A DNA stretch of 10,260 bases from Candidatus Komeilibacteria bacterium (GTDB lineage: Bacteria; Patescibacteriota; Patescibacteriia; UBA1558), in assembly GCA_024654345.1 (NCBI GenBank), contig JANLIN010000037.1, positions 1 through 10,260 on the forward strand, read 5' to 3'. Under the pieces are notes generated by a model, which searched no databases, had not been told where the DNA came from, and saw only the letters and a list, made by a program, of their open reading frames with translations. Position numbers and translations under genes: made by a program. Shown piece after piece: positions 1 to 6,392 of this stretch (the stretch's first letter is position 1; every line of letters begins with the position of its first letter).

Positions 1-1391
1 TGACCGTCTTTGATGTCTTCAGTTGCTGTTTTCGTACCGACGATACAGGGAATGCCCAACTCCCGCGATACGATGGCGGCATGACAAGTCCGGCCACCGG
101 AATTTGTCACAATCGCCGCTGCTTTTTTCATGATCGGCTCCCAGTCGGGATCGGTCATCTCTGTCACCAAAACATTCCCGGCCTTGAACTCGATTATCTC
201 ACTAACATTCTTAATGATCTGTGCCTGACCCTGACCAATCTTGGAACCGACCGCCGCACCACTGCTTAAAATATTTCCCTTTTGTGTTAATTTGTACTCG
301 ACTAGAACATTTTTATTCTCCTGCGATTCCACCGTCTCCGGTCGGGCTTGGACGATGAAAAGTTTACCGGTACGGCCATCTTTTGCCCACTCCATGTCCA
401 TTGGTCGCCCATAGTGATTTTCTATTCTTACCGCCCAGTGTGCCAATTGCAGGATCTCCTCATTGGTCAAAACATAGCTTCTCTTTTCATGGGCGCTGGT
501 TTTGATCAACTTGACGGGGGACTTTTTCCCTGTATCATAGACCATTTTTATCTCCTGCGCGCCGGCTTCCTTGCCGATAATAGGTTTCATCACTTTACCT
601 TTGAACTTTTTATCCAAAGCGGTTTTGAAAACATGGTATTCATCCGGCGTTATCTGTCCTTTGACTACCAACTCGCCCAAACCCCAACCGGCGTTGATGA
701 CCACCACGTTCTCAAATCCGGACTCTGTATCTATAGAAAACATAACGCCACTACCGGCCTGATCAGACCGCACCATCACCTGCACCGTCACGGAAAGCGC
801 TATTTGAAAATGATCAAATCCCCGATCCTGACGGTAGCTGATCGCGCGATCGGTAAACAAAGAAGCCATGCACATTTTCACGGCCTCCAGAAGATTTTTT
901 TCTCCCACAATATTTAAATACGTTTCCTGCTGTCCGGCAAAAGAAGCCGACGGCAGGTCTTCGGCAGTAGCTGATGAGCGCACCGCTACATCAATATTTG
1001 TTCTTTTGGATTTTTTGCTCAATTTCCCGTAAGCACTGATAATGTCGCTCTTCAGTTCAGGAGAAAATTCACCTTTCATTATAATATCGCGTACTTTTTT
1101 GCCGCGCGCGGACAGATCGGCAATATCATGAGTTCTTAAACCTCGCAAAGCCTTCCGAATCTTCTCATCCATATCATTATAGTCCAGATATTGACGATAA
1201 GCATGAGCCGTCACCGCAAAACCATTGGGAATGCGGACGCCGTATTTAGTCAGCTTGGCATACATCTCTCCCAAAGAAGCGTTCTTGCCACCCACTAGGC
1301 CGACATCTTGGTTCGTCAGCTCCGAAAACCACAGCACATTGCGCTGATCACGATTGACACGATTAGTTAAAGACGCGAATAATTTTATCAT
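1..1391 (-). CDS. ppsA: Phosphoenolpyruvate synthase, N-terminal 463 residues (runs off left edge)
   Basis: Converts pyruvate and ATP to phosphoenolpyruvate, AMP and phosphate in the cytoplasm; it is the gluconeogenic counterpart of pyruvate kinase. Reading from an ATG at 1391, the frame stays open to position 1. The N-terminal ATP-grasp (pyruvate/PEP-binding) domain spans about residues 20-350, with GLVGGKNASLGEM at 31-43, VAVRSSATAEDLPSASFAGQ at 135-154 and FIVQARPETVE at 345-355. The swivelling phosphohistidine domain follows, with TNSGGRTCHAAIVSREL around 429-445; His437 is the expected phosphoryl carrier. PpsA proteins are usually near 790 residues, so the C-terminal PEP-utilising TIM barrel lies outside the window. 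The start fits the family N-terminus (MIKLFASLTNRVN), but no Shine-Dalgarno site is visible before it. Plant-type pyruvate phosphate dikinase is less likely, because the ATP-grasp to His-domain spacing matches PpsA. Confidence 0.95.
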   Translation of the reverse strand, partial: MIKLFASLTNRVNRDQRNVLWFSELTNQDVGLVGGKNASLGEMYAKLTKYGVRIPNGFAVTAHAYRQYLDYNDMDEKIRKALRGLRTHDIADLSARGKKVRDIIMKGEFSPELKSDIISAYGKLSKKSKRTNIDVAVRSSATAEDLPSASFAGQQETYLNIVGEKNLLEAVKMCMASLFTDRAISYRQDRGFDHFQIALSVTVQVMVRSDQAGSGVMFSIDTESGFENVVVINAGWGLGELVVKGQITPDEYHVFKTALDKKFKGKVMKPIIGKEAGAQEIKMVYDTGKKSPVKLIKTSAHEKRSYVLTNEEILQLAHWAVRIENHYGRPMDMEWAKDGRTGKLFIVQARPETVESQENKNVLVEYKLTQKGNILSSGAAVGSKIGQGQAQIIKNVSEIIEFKAGNVLVTEMTDPDWEPIMKKAAAIVTNSGGRTCHAAIVSRELGIPCIVGTKTATEDIKDG

Positions 1392-1420
1392 AAGTAATTT
1401 TGTTTGATTAAGGCGTCGTT

Positions 1421-1449
1421 ATTATACAACAAAACCGTGGGAGGCGGAA
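1421..1449 (-). promoter_or_regulatory. Possible promoter of ppsA
   Basis: A perfect -10 hexamer TATAAT (1426 to 1421, minus strand) lies 29 bp upstream of the ppsA ATG. The element 17 bp upstream (TTCCGC) matches the -35 consensus only at its first two bases, so the call rests on the -10 box and on the need for a promoter below the upstream terminator. Confidence 0.4.
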
Positions 1450-1458
1450 GCATGAGGA

Positions 1459-1540
1459 TAAGGCGAGGAAGCGCCGAAGCGAGGAAGCGACGATGTTTAA
1501 AAAAACTCACGCCTCACCGCTTCGGCGCTTCCTCGCTTCA
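1459..1540. repeat. Long GAAGCG-type hairpin repeat, copy A
   Basis: A perfect 19-bp inverted repeat: GCGAGGAAGCGCCGAAGCG at 1463-1481 and its reverse complement at 1518-1536, separated by 36 bp. The arms consist of GAAGCG-like units, and a further AGGAAGCG sits just inside the left arm. Three blocks recur in the same order, in reverse orientation, in the hairpin below groEL: 1461-1480 matches the complement of 4697-4716 at 19 of 20 bases, GACGATG is shared, and 1510-1523 matches the complement of 4649-4662 at 13 of 14. There is no T-run after the stem, so it is not a classical intrinsic terminator. It lies between the terminator of the upstream membrane-protein operon and the ppsA promoter. 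Confidence 0.85.
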
Positions 1541-1587
1541 TTTAGAAATAGAGGCGCCCGTATAATAAAATAGTTTCTGCTGTGGAA

Positions 1588-1632
1588 ATAAAAAAGCCCC
1601 CGGATTTTTAAAATCCGAGGTGCTATTTTTTC
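1588..1632 (-). terminator. Strong intrinsic terminator of the two-gene membrane operon
   Basis: On the minus strand a stem starts at AGCACCTCGGATTTT and closes with AAAATCCGGGGGCT: 14 pairs with one bulged A and one G-U pair, followed by TTTTTT. It begins 8 nt below the stop of the 112-residue gene. A T-run on the opposite side (1625-1631) means it could also stop plus-strand transcription. Confidence 0.9.
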
Positions 1633-1639
1633 TAATTCT

Positions 1640-1978
1640 CTATGGCCTACCCAGTTTATAAACAATTCTCCCAAACAACGCAATGGCTGACAGAAGGAAG
1701 AATATTGTAAGAATGGCCACTGGAAAAAAGATCCAAACAAGTACAAATATGGCTGCCCATATTGGAACTAGTCTTAAGTATTCAAGATCGGTGTATTCAC
1801 TCAGTGCAAGAGCCGGTATACCGAAGACTCCTGCAATCAGTATCAACGGGAAAGTCATACCAGTAATTTCCGGTTCATCACTTAAATGCTCAATCCTAGC
1901 CAAGAAGACGATCAGTAGTACAAATAACGCTCCTGTAGCTACAGTAGCTAGAATGCGGATGAAAGTTAGTTTGGTCAT
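1640..1978 (-). CDS. Small multi-pass membrane protein, function unknown
   Basis: A 112-residue, strongly hydrophobic protein that I do not recognise. Predicted membrane segments are about residues 7-27, 40-58 and one or two within 67-105 (YLRLVPIWAAIFVLVWIFFP, then VAILTIFFLLSAIALFG). The loop after segment 1 is acidic (ARIEHLSDEPE) and the C-terminus is basic (RIVYKLGRP), compatible with a cytoplasmic tail. The ATG overlaps the stop of the upstream gene in the arrangement ATGA, which points to translational coupling and a shared mRNA. A strong terminator follows directly. No catalytic motif is visible. The tight operon with another small membrane protein suggests the two work together, but that is inference. 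Confidence 0.8.
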   Translation of the reverse strand: MTKLTFIRILATVATGALFVLLIVFLARIEHLSDEPEITGMTFPLILIAGVFGIPALALSEYTDLEYLRLVPIWAAIFVLVWIFFPVAILTIFFLLSAIALFGRIVYKLGRP

Positions 1979-2403
1979 TGCAAAACCTCTCTTCTTAGGG
2001 ATTGATGCTCCACTTCGCTGAGTGAGAGCAAATACTTCCTCTCCTTAATAAAGTTATTAAGGAGAAATACATACCATCCTCCCACGGTGGCTATAATGAA
2101 TGACAAATTGGAGCCATACTCACAGATGGCTAAATAGCCGATGGAAACGAAAAGCCACACACTAGGTCTCCAATTGGTGGAAAGTCGTTTTCTTGTGACT
2201 AACAAAGATATCGCCACAATCAACCCTACAACCAAGCAATACTTCGCCATAGTGCTAAACAGTACCGGAGCGGCATTAATTTCCGCAAATACCGCCGTCC
2301 CCACCTTTGGCAACAAGTCAATTAATACAAAGCCTCCGGCAATAAAACCTATCATAGTCAATACATAAAGACCAATACCAATAAGAGATTTTTTCTCTTT
2401 CAT
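1975..2403 (-). CDS. Small four-helix membrane protein, function unknown
   Basis: A 142-residue membrane protein that I do not recognise. Four hydrophobic segments are visible: about residues 7-29 (after a basic MKEKK start), 43-67, 79-95 and 97-118. A charged C-terminal tail follows (IKERKYLLSLSEVEHQSLRREVLQ), probably cytoplasmic and possibly a short amphipathic helix. It is the first gene of a two-gene operon: a near-consensus promoter lies 42-70 bp upstream and its stop overlaps the next start by 4 bp. A modest purine site (AGGA) sits about 8 nt before the ATG, the best ribosome-binding candidate in the window. The membrane topology and lack of catalytic motifs would fit a holin-like, transporter-accessory or immunity-type protein, but nothing in the sequence favours one of these. 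Confidence 0.82.
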   Translation of the reverse strand: MKEKKSLIGIGLYVLTMIGFIAGGFVLIDLLPKVGTAVFAEINAAPVLFSTMAKYCLVVGLIVAISLLVTRKRLSTNWRPSVWLFVSIGYLAICEYGSNLSFIIATVGGWYVFLLNNFIKERKYLLSLSEVEHQSLRREVLQ

Positions 2404-2444
2404 TTTTTTCCTATTTATTTTGTTAATGTTTCGTTTAATGTTGA

Positions 2445-2473
2445 AATATACACCTTTTCAATAAATTTGTCAA
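2445..2473 (-). promoter_or_regulatory. Near-consensus sigma70-type promoter for the membrane operon
   Basis: Minus-strand TTGACA (2473-2468), a 17-bp spacer, then TATATT (2450-2445). It sits just below the pyk terminator and about 40 bp above the ATG at 2403. It is one of the two best promoters in the window. Confidence 0.82.
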
Positions 2474-2483
2474 GTACAACCAT

Positions 2484-2506
2484 CAAAAAAAGGCTAAAAC
2501 TAGCCC
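2484..2506 (-). terminator. Intrinsic terminator closing the pyk transcript
   Basis: On the minus strand GGCTA-GTTT-TAGCC (2505 to 2492) is followed by seven T. The stem has five pairs, possibly extended by G-U pairs from GG on the 5' side. It lies about 240 nt below the pyk stop and just above the next promoter, which suits a transcription-unit boundary. Confidence 0.65.
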
Positions 2507-2747
2507 CTATCTTAATATTTCTATTTCATTGTTATTTCCTACATTCTTCTTCCTTTCTCCTCACTTTCTCACGTCCACGCCTCCTACTTCCTTCTTCCTT
2601 TCCTCCTTCAGTAGGGCCTGGTTCGATCGGGTATCGTTATACGGTGACGTTCGGACATCGGTGTCGCGGCCCGTTTTAAAACTACTGTTGACCCGCAAAA
2701 ATAGGCGGGCAGCGATACCGTCACCGTCACCGAATTCAAGGACTCAC
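2507..2747. other. Gene-free stretch: pyrimidine tracts and inverted repeats (pyk 3' region)
   Basis: No credible gene lies here. Plus-strand pyrimidine runs occupy 2544-2562 and 2587-2609; both contain TTCTTCCTTTC (2547-2557 and 2592-2602), and 2588-2600 is a 13-nt mirror repeat. In the pyk transcript these become purine runs containing GGAGG. Between 2628 and 2732 are several inverted repeats: GGTATCG (2630-2636) with CGATACC (2713-2719), CGGTGACG (2642-2649) with CGTCACCG (2719-2726, again at 2725-2732), and CCCGC/GCGGG (2692-2709). The first two pairs interleave, so a folded pseudoknot is possible in RNA. It may be a structured 3' UTR or a degraded repeat; I cannot tell which. Confidence 0.5.
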
Positions 2748-4163
2748 CTATATCTCATACACCTCCACCATATTGGCGTGCTTCGCCTTGCCCACCGGCT
2801 GGCCGGTGACTATAACCACTCGATCACCCCTCTTTACCAGTTTGTGTTTTTTCGCCAGCTCAATGGCTTGCTGTACTAGTTTATCAAGATTATTTTTAAC
2901 CGGTACTTTATAAGCCGTTATGCCCCAAACAATATTGAGTTGCCGACAAATTACTTCATCGGATACCATTACCACGATCGGTGTCTCGGGACGGTGTCGT
3001 GCTACCATGCGGGCTGAAATGCCGTGCCGACTTAATACAATGATAGCTTTGGCCTTTGTCTCCGCCACCAAATCAAAGGCGGACTGTGCCACCGCCTTGT
3101 ACGGATCGTATTTTTTCCCTTGGAAGATTATCCTATCCACGTCGTCAAAAGGAGATTTTTCCGCTTCGTGTATTATCTGTCGCATCATCCGCACAGCGGG
3201 CAGTGGGTACCGACCAAAGGCTGTCTCGCCGGAAAGCATGACGGCATCCGTATGATCAAACACGGCGTTGGCCACATCGGATACCTCGGCGCGCGTCGGA
3301 ATGGCACTAACAATCATAGAATCCAACATCTGCGTCGCTACTAATACCGGCTTAGCCGCCGCCATGCATTTGGCGATAATCTGCTTCTGTACAACTGGTA
3401 CTTTGGGCTGAGTCATCTCCACACCCAGATCACCACGAGCCACCATAATTCCATCAGCGGCGGCGATAATGGCGTCAATATTCTTCACCGCTTCCGGTCG
3501 CTCAATCTTGGCCATGATATTAATCGCCGCACCGTTCTTTATCTTTTGTAATTGGCGCCGCAGATCGTGAATGTCATCCGCCGTCCCGACAAATGATAAG
3601 GCAATCCACTCCGCCTTTTGTTGGCAGGCAAAGCGCAAATCTTTTTTATCCTTAGCGGTGATCACCGGTCCGCTAACCGGCACATTGGGGATGTTTACAC
3701 CCTTGTGCGTAAATATCATACCACCGCGAGTAACGATGACTGTCACCTGATTGGCGGTAACGGCGCGCACTTTCAACTCCACCAAACCGTCGTGAATTAA
3801 AATGCGGTTACCTTTATTTAATCTGTGTTGCAATTCACTGCTGATCGGTATGAAGGATTTATCATGACACTCTTCCTCACCAAAATGAATTTGTACAACT
3901 TCACCACGCTTCAACTCTCTCCCCTCTTTGGGCAATTTACCGACCCGGATGCGAGGGCCCTGGAGATCAATAATAATCGGTACCGGTGACTGCCCCTCAC
4001 GCGCCGCTTGCCGAACATATTTTATCTGTCTTTGGTGATCAGCATACACCCCGTGCGACATATTTAGACGAGCGGCATCAACACCGGCTTTTATTAATTG
4101 TCTGATTTTACTATAAGTATCCACGGCCGGTCCGAGGGTGGCTATAATTTTGGTTCTAGTCAT
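2748..4163 (-). CDS. pyk: Pyruvate kinase
   Basis: Transfers phosphate from PEP to ADP, giving pyruvate and ATP, the last step of glycolysis. From the ATG at 4163 the protein has 471 residues, the usual bacterial length, and begins MTRTKIIATLGP like the family. An ATG two codons earlier (4169) and a TTG at 4187 are possible starts but would add unusual residues. Key sites: ARLNMSHG at 31-38 (Arg32, Asn34), MAKIERPE with catalytic Lys219 and metal ligand Glu221, VARGDLGVE with Asp245, ATQMLDSM with Thr277, PTRAEVSDVANAV at 289-301 and DAVMLSGETAFG at 306-317. The C-terminal domain (about 345-471) is complete. The cation-site segment reads DLQGPRIRVG (66-75), lacking the Glu found in K+-dependent enzymes. 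A terminator-like hairpin ends about 10 nt before the start codon. Its own terminator is near 2484. Confidence 0.97.
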   Translation of the reverse strand: MTRTKIIATLGPAVDTYSKIRQLIKAGVDAARLNMSHGVYADHQRQIKYVRQAAREGQSPVPIIIDLQGPRIRVGKLPKEGRELKRGEVVQIHFGEEECHDKSFIPISSELQHRLNKGNRILIHDGLVELKVRAVTANQVTVIVTRGGMIFTHKGVNIPNVPVSGPVITAKDKKDLRFACQQKAEWIALSFVGTADDIHDLRRQLQKIKNGAAINIMAKIERPEAVKNIDAIIAAADGIMVARGDLGVEMTQPKVPVVQKQIIAKCMAAAKPVLVATQMLDSMIVSAIPTRAEVSDVANAVFDHTDAVMLSGETAFGRYPLPAVRMMRQIIHEAEKSPFDDVDRIIFQGKKYDPYKAVAQSAFDLVAETKAKAIIVLSRHGISARMVARHRPETPIVVMVSDEVICRQLNIVWGITAYKVPVKNNLDKLVQQAIELAKKHKLVKRGDRVVIVTGQPVGKAKHANMVEVYEI

Positions 4164-4172
4164 TGTCATGGT

Positions 4173-4210
4173 AAATAAAAATCCCAAACCACAAAACGGC
4201 TTAGGATTTT
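4173..4210 (-). terminator. Terminator-like hairpin between the DUF4870-like gene and pyk
   Basis: On the minus strand AAAATCCTAAGCC (4210-4198) pairs with GGTTTGGGATTTT (4190-4178): 13 continuous pairs with two G-U, a 7-nt loop, then T-A-TTT. It starts 12 nt below the stop of the 114-residue gene and ends about 10 nt before the pyk ATG. It may terminate the upstream gene or act as an attenuator in the pyk leader. Confidence 0.7.
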
Positions 4211-4221
4211 AGAGTACAAAA

Positions 4222-4566
4222 TTAATCGTGGCTAATATTGATCTTCTTGGCCCAGGTTCCCAAATACGGCATTTCCCACCACTTGCCCTGAAGAGCATTG
4301 ACTATGCCCATTATGGAAAGGACCAATACGGCGATGAAAAGTAGCCAACCCACCACCGGTATCCAGAATATCAACCAACCAACAATTTCTATGATAAACA
4401 AGATTAAACCTTGTTTGGCGTGAAACTGAGCGAATTTGGAATCGCGCTTCAGTAACAACGGAATCAAACATAGAATCCATATATAACCGATAGCTGCTAA
4501 CAAAGCGTTGTCCTGCACGTCCTTATCAGGACTTTTCTCCGCCGGAATATTAAACTCTTGTGACAT
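4222..4566 (-). CDS. DUF4870/Tic20-like small membrane protein
   Basis: A 114-residue membrane protein of the DUF4870/Tic20-like type, whose members are abundant and mostly uncharacterised. The charged N-terminus (1-20, SPDKDVQDN) precedes hydrophobic segment 1 (about 21-39, ALLAAIGYIWILCLIPLLL). The family hallmark, a short polar loop and amphipathic stretch FAQFHAKQGLILFI, lies at 45-58. Two further hydrophobic segments cover about 54-92, and the C-terminal tail is polar (KWWEMPYLGTWAKKINISHD). The ATG at 4566 is the natural start, with a sigma70-type promoter 31-59 bp upstream but no Shine-Dalgarno site. It is flanked by groEL above and pyk below, and a terminator-like hairpin separates it from pyk, so it may be a single-gene unit. 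The family assignment comes from the motif and topology, not from a search. Confidence 0.85.
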   Translation of the reverse strand: MSQEFNIPAEKSPDKDVQDNALLAAIGYIWILCLIPLLLKRDSKFAQFHAKQGLILFIIEIVGWLIFWIPVVGWLLFIAVLVLSIMGIVNALQGKWWEMPYLGTWAKKINISHD

Positions 4567-4596
4567 AGATTTCTGTTAATGGTAGTTTATAATCCT

Positions 4597-4625
4597 ATTA
4601 TACGCCAATTTTCCACGAAAATCAA
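4597..4625 (-). promoter_or_regulatory. Sigma70-type promoter for the DUF4870-like gene
   Basis: Minus-strand TTGATT (4625-4620), a 17-bp spacer, then a perfect TATAAT (4602-4597), 30 bp before the ATG at 4566. It lies just below the GAAGCG-type hairpin that follows groEL. Confidence 0.72.
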
Positions 4626-4637
4626 TAAACGACGAGA

Positions 4638-4712
4638 GATGAAGCGTGGAAGCGGTGAAGCGAGATTTGCGATCATCGTCATTTCTTCGCTTCTGTGCTT
4701 CGACGCTTCCTC
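4638..4712. repeat. Long GAAGCG-type hairpin repeat, copy B, in the groEL 3' region
   Basis: Arms 4641-4663 and 4687-4709 pair at 19 of 23 positions: blocks of 7, 5 and 7 bp, split by a 3-nt internal loop and a single mismatch. The loop is 23 nt. Each arm holds three GAAGCG-like units. On the minus strand the order of conserved blocks (GCGAGGAAGCG, GACGATG, CGCTTCACCGCTTC) matches plus-strand copy A at 1459-1540, so the two are copies of one element in opposite orientation. It starts 9 nt below the groEL stop. No T-run follows the stem; it may still protect or end the groEL mRNA. Confidence 0.82.
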
Positions 4713-4721
4713 GCCTCCCCT

Positions 4722-6362
4722 TTACATCATCGGCATGCCGCCGCCCATTCCGCCCATGCCACCATGTTGGTGTGGCGCGTCTTCCTCTTTCTTCGGAATA
4801 TCAGTCACGACCGCTTCCGTGGTCAAGAAGATCGCGGCGATAGAGGCCGCGTTTTGCAAGGCACTGCGCGTTACTTTAGTCGGATCAACAATACCAGCTA
4901 CTACTAGATCTTCAAACTTATCCAAGGCAGCGTTATAGCCTTCATTTCCTTGGCGGGAGCGGACTGCCTCGGCGATGACGGCCCCATCTTTGCCGGAGTT
5001 GATGGCAATCTGCTTGATGGGTGCGTCCAGTGCACGACGTAAAATATCGATTCCTACCTGCTCTTCACCTTCCACTTCAATACCTTCCAGTGCTTGAGCG
5101 GCGCGCAGTAAAGCCACGCCTCCACCAACAACAATACCCTCTTCAATAGCGGCCTTGGTGGCTGACAAAGCATCTTCAATCCGATGCTTCTTCTCTTTCA
5201 TTTCCACTTCCGAAGCGGCACCGACTTTTATGACGGCTACGCCGCCCGCCAATTTGGCCAGTCGCTCCTGCAATTTTTCTTTATCAAAATCAGAATCACT
5301 ATCGACGATCGCTTTCTTTATTTGAGCAATTCTTTTATCAATCTCAGCCTTGTCTCCCTTACCTTCAACAATGGTGGTTTTATCTTTGGTCGCTTTGACT
5401 TTGTGTGCCTGCCCCAGCATCTCCAAATCTGCATTTTCCAGCTTCAATCCCACCTCTTCGGAGATCAATTTGCCTCCGGTCAATACAGCGATATCCTGCA
5501 GCATTTCCTTGCGTCGATCACCAAAACCGGGTGCTTTGACCGCCAAGGCACTGAAGGTACCACGAATCTTATTTACCACCAGCGTAGCCATGGCTTCACC
5601 GTCAACGTCTTCGGCGATAATCACCAACTCCTTGCGACCGCTCTGGGCCACCTTTTCGAGCAAAGGCAAAAGCTCTTGCACCGAAGAAATTTTCTTGTCA
5701 GTAATTAATATATACGGATCGGTATACTCAGCATCCATACGGTCTGCATTGGTCACCATATAAGCGGATACGTACCCTTTATCAAATTCCATACCCTCTA
5801 CAACTTCTTTTTCAATACCAAATCCCTGGGACTCTTCAACGGTAATAACACCCTCTTTACCAACCTTATCCATCGCCTCTGCAATATGCCTCCCAATCTC
5901 AGGATCATTGGCGGAAATGCTAGCAACCTGCGCAATCTTTTCAGTGGTCGAAACTTCCTGCGAAATCTTCTTCAGACTCTCCACAATAGCACTGACACCC
6001 TTTTCTATACCACTCCGAATCGCCAACGGATTGGTGCCGGCGGTAACATTTTTGATCCCTTCCGCAATAATCGCTTGTGCTAAGATAGTCGCCGTGGTGG
6101 TACCGTCACCGGCTACATCATTGGTCTTTGAGGCCACCTCTTTCACCAACTCGGCCCCGATATTTTCAAATTTATCTTCCAGCTCTATTTCTCTCGCTAC
6201 CGTGACACCATCCTTGGTAATAGTGGGTGCGCCATATCCTTGATCGAGCACGACGTTGCGACCCTTTGGTCCCATGGTAACACGCACAGCATTGGCTAAT
6301 TTATCGACGCCACGTTTAATTCTCTGACGAGCCTCCTCTTCATAAATAATTTGTTTTGCCAT
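4722..6362 (-). CDS. groEL: Chaperonin GroEL (Hsp60)
   Basis: A subunit of the tetradecameric chaperonin, which folds proteins in an ATP-driven chamber capped by GroES. The protein has 546 residues, the family's normal length. The equatorial ATP site shows TMGPKGRNVVLD at 29-40, DGVTVA from Asp51 and GDGTTTATILAQ from 85. The hinge/ATPase Asp of the family is in IEDALSATKAAIEEG, followed by the GGGVALLRA loop. The C-terminus is the typical Gly-Met tail GGMGGMGGGMPMM. It lies 30 bp below groES with no terminator between, so both share the CIRCE-controlled promoter. The 30-bp gap is AT-rich and shows no Shine-Dalgarno site. A long GAAGCG-type hairpin starts 9 nt after the stop. Nothing looks truncated or missing. 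Confidence 0.99.
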   Translation of the reverse strand: MAKQIIYEEEARQRIKRGVDKLANAVRVTMGPKGRNVVLDQGYGAPTITKDGVTVAREIELEDKFENIGAELVKEVASKTNDVAGDGTTTATILAQAIIAEGIKNVTAGTNPLAIRSGIEKGVSAIVESLKKISQEVSTTEKIAQVASISANDPEIGRHIAEAMDKVGKEGVITVEESQGFGIEKEVVEGMEFDKGYVSAYMVTNADRMDAEYTDPYILITDKKISSVQELLPLLEKVAQSGRKELVIIAEDVDGEAMATLVVNKIRGTFSALAVKAPGFGDRRKEMLQDIAVLTGGKLISEEVGLKLENADLEMLGQAHKVKATKDKTTIVEGKGDKAEIDKRIAQIKKAIVDSDSDFDKEKLQERLAKLAGGVAVIKVGAASEVEMKEKKHRIEDALSATKAAIEEGIVVGGGVALLRAAQALEGIEVEGEEQVGIDILRRALDAPIKQIAINSGKDGAVIAEAVRSRQGNEGYNAALDKFEDLVVAGIVDPTKVTRSALQNAASIAAIFLTTEAVVTDIPKKEEDAPHQHGGMGGMGGGMPMM

Positions 6363-6392
6363 AGAAATAAAATTAAAAGTTAGATAAAAAAA

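Noticed and set aside
348..917. Plus-strand open frame of 189 codons opposite ppsA
   Set aside because: It is antisense to a clearly conserved part of PpsA, has no recognisable domain and no start signal; it is a shadow of the real frame.
1507..1746. Minus-strand open frame of 79 codons across the terminator and hairpin A
   Set aside because: It overlaps the end of the 112-residue gene, runs through the terminator stem and encodes a low-complexity Arg/Glu tail from the repeat; not a credible gene.
2615..2640. GGTTCGATC resembling a tRNA T-loop
   Set aside because: The flanking bases do not form the five-pair T stem, and no acceptor, D or anticodon arms can be built around it.
4164..4187. 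TTG start at 4187 for pyk, adding eight residues
   Set aside because: The added residues do not match the family N-terminus and this start would fall inside the terminator stem; ATG at 4163 (or 4169) fits better.
5184..5708. Plus-strand open frame of 174 codons opposite groEL
   Set aside because: It lies entirely within groEL on the other strand; its composition is explained by the codon pattern of GroEL.
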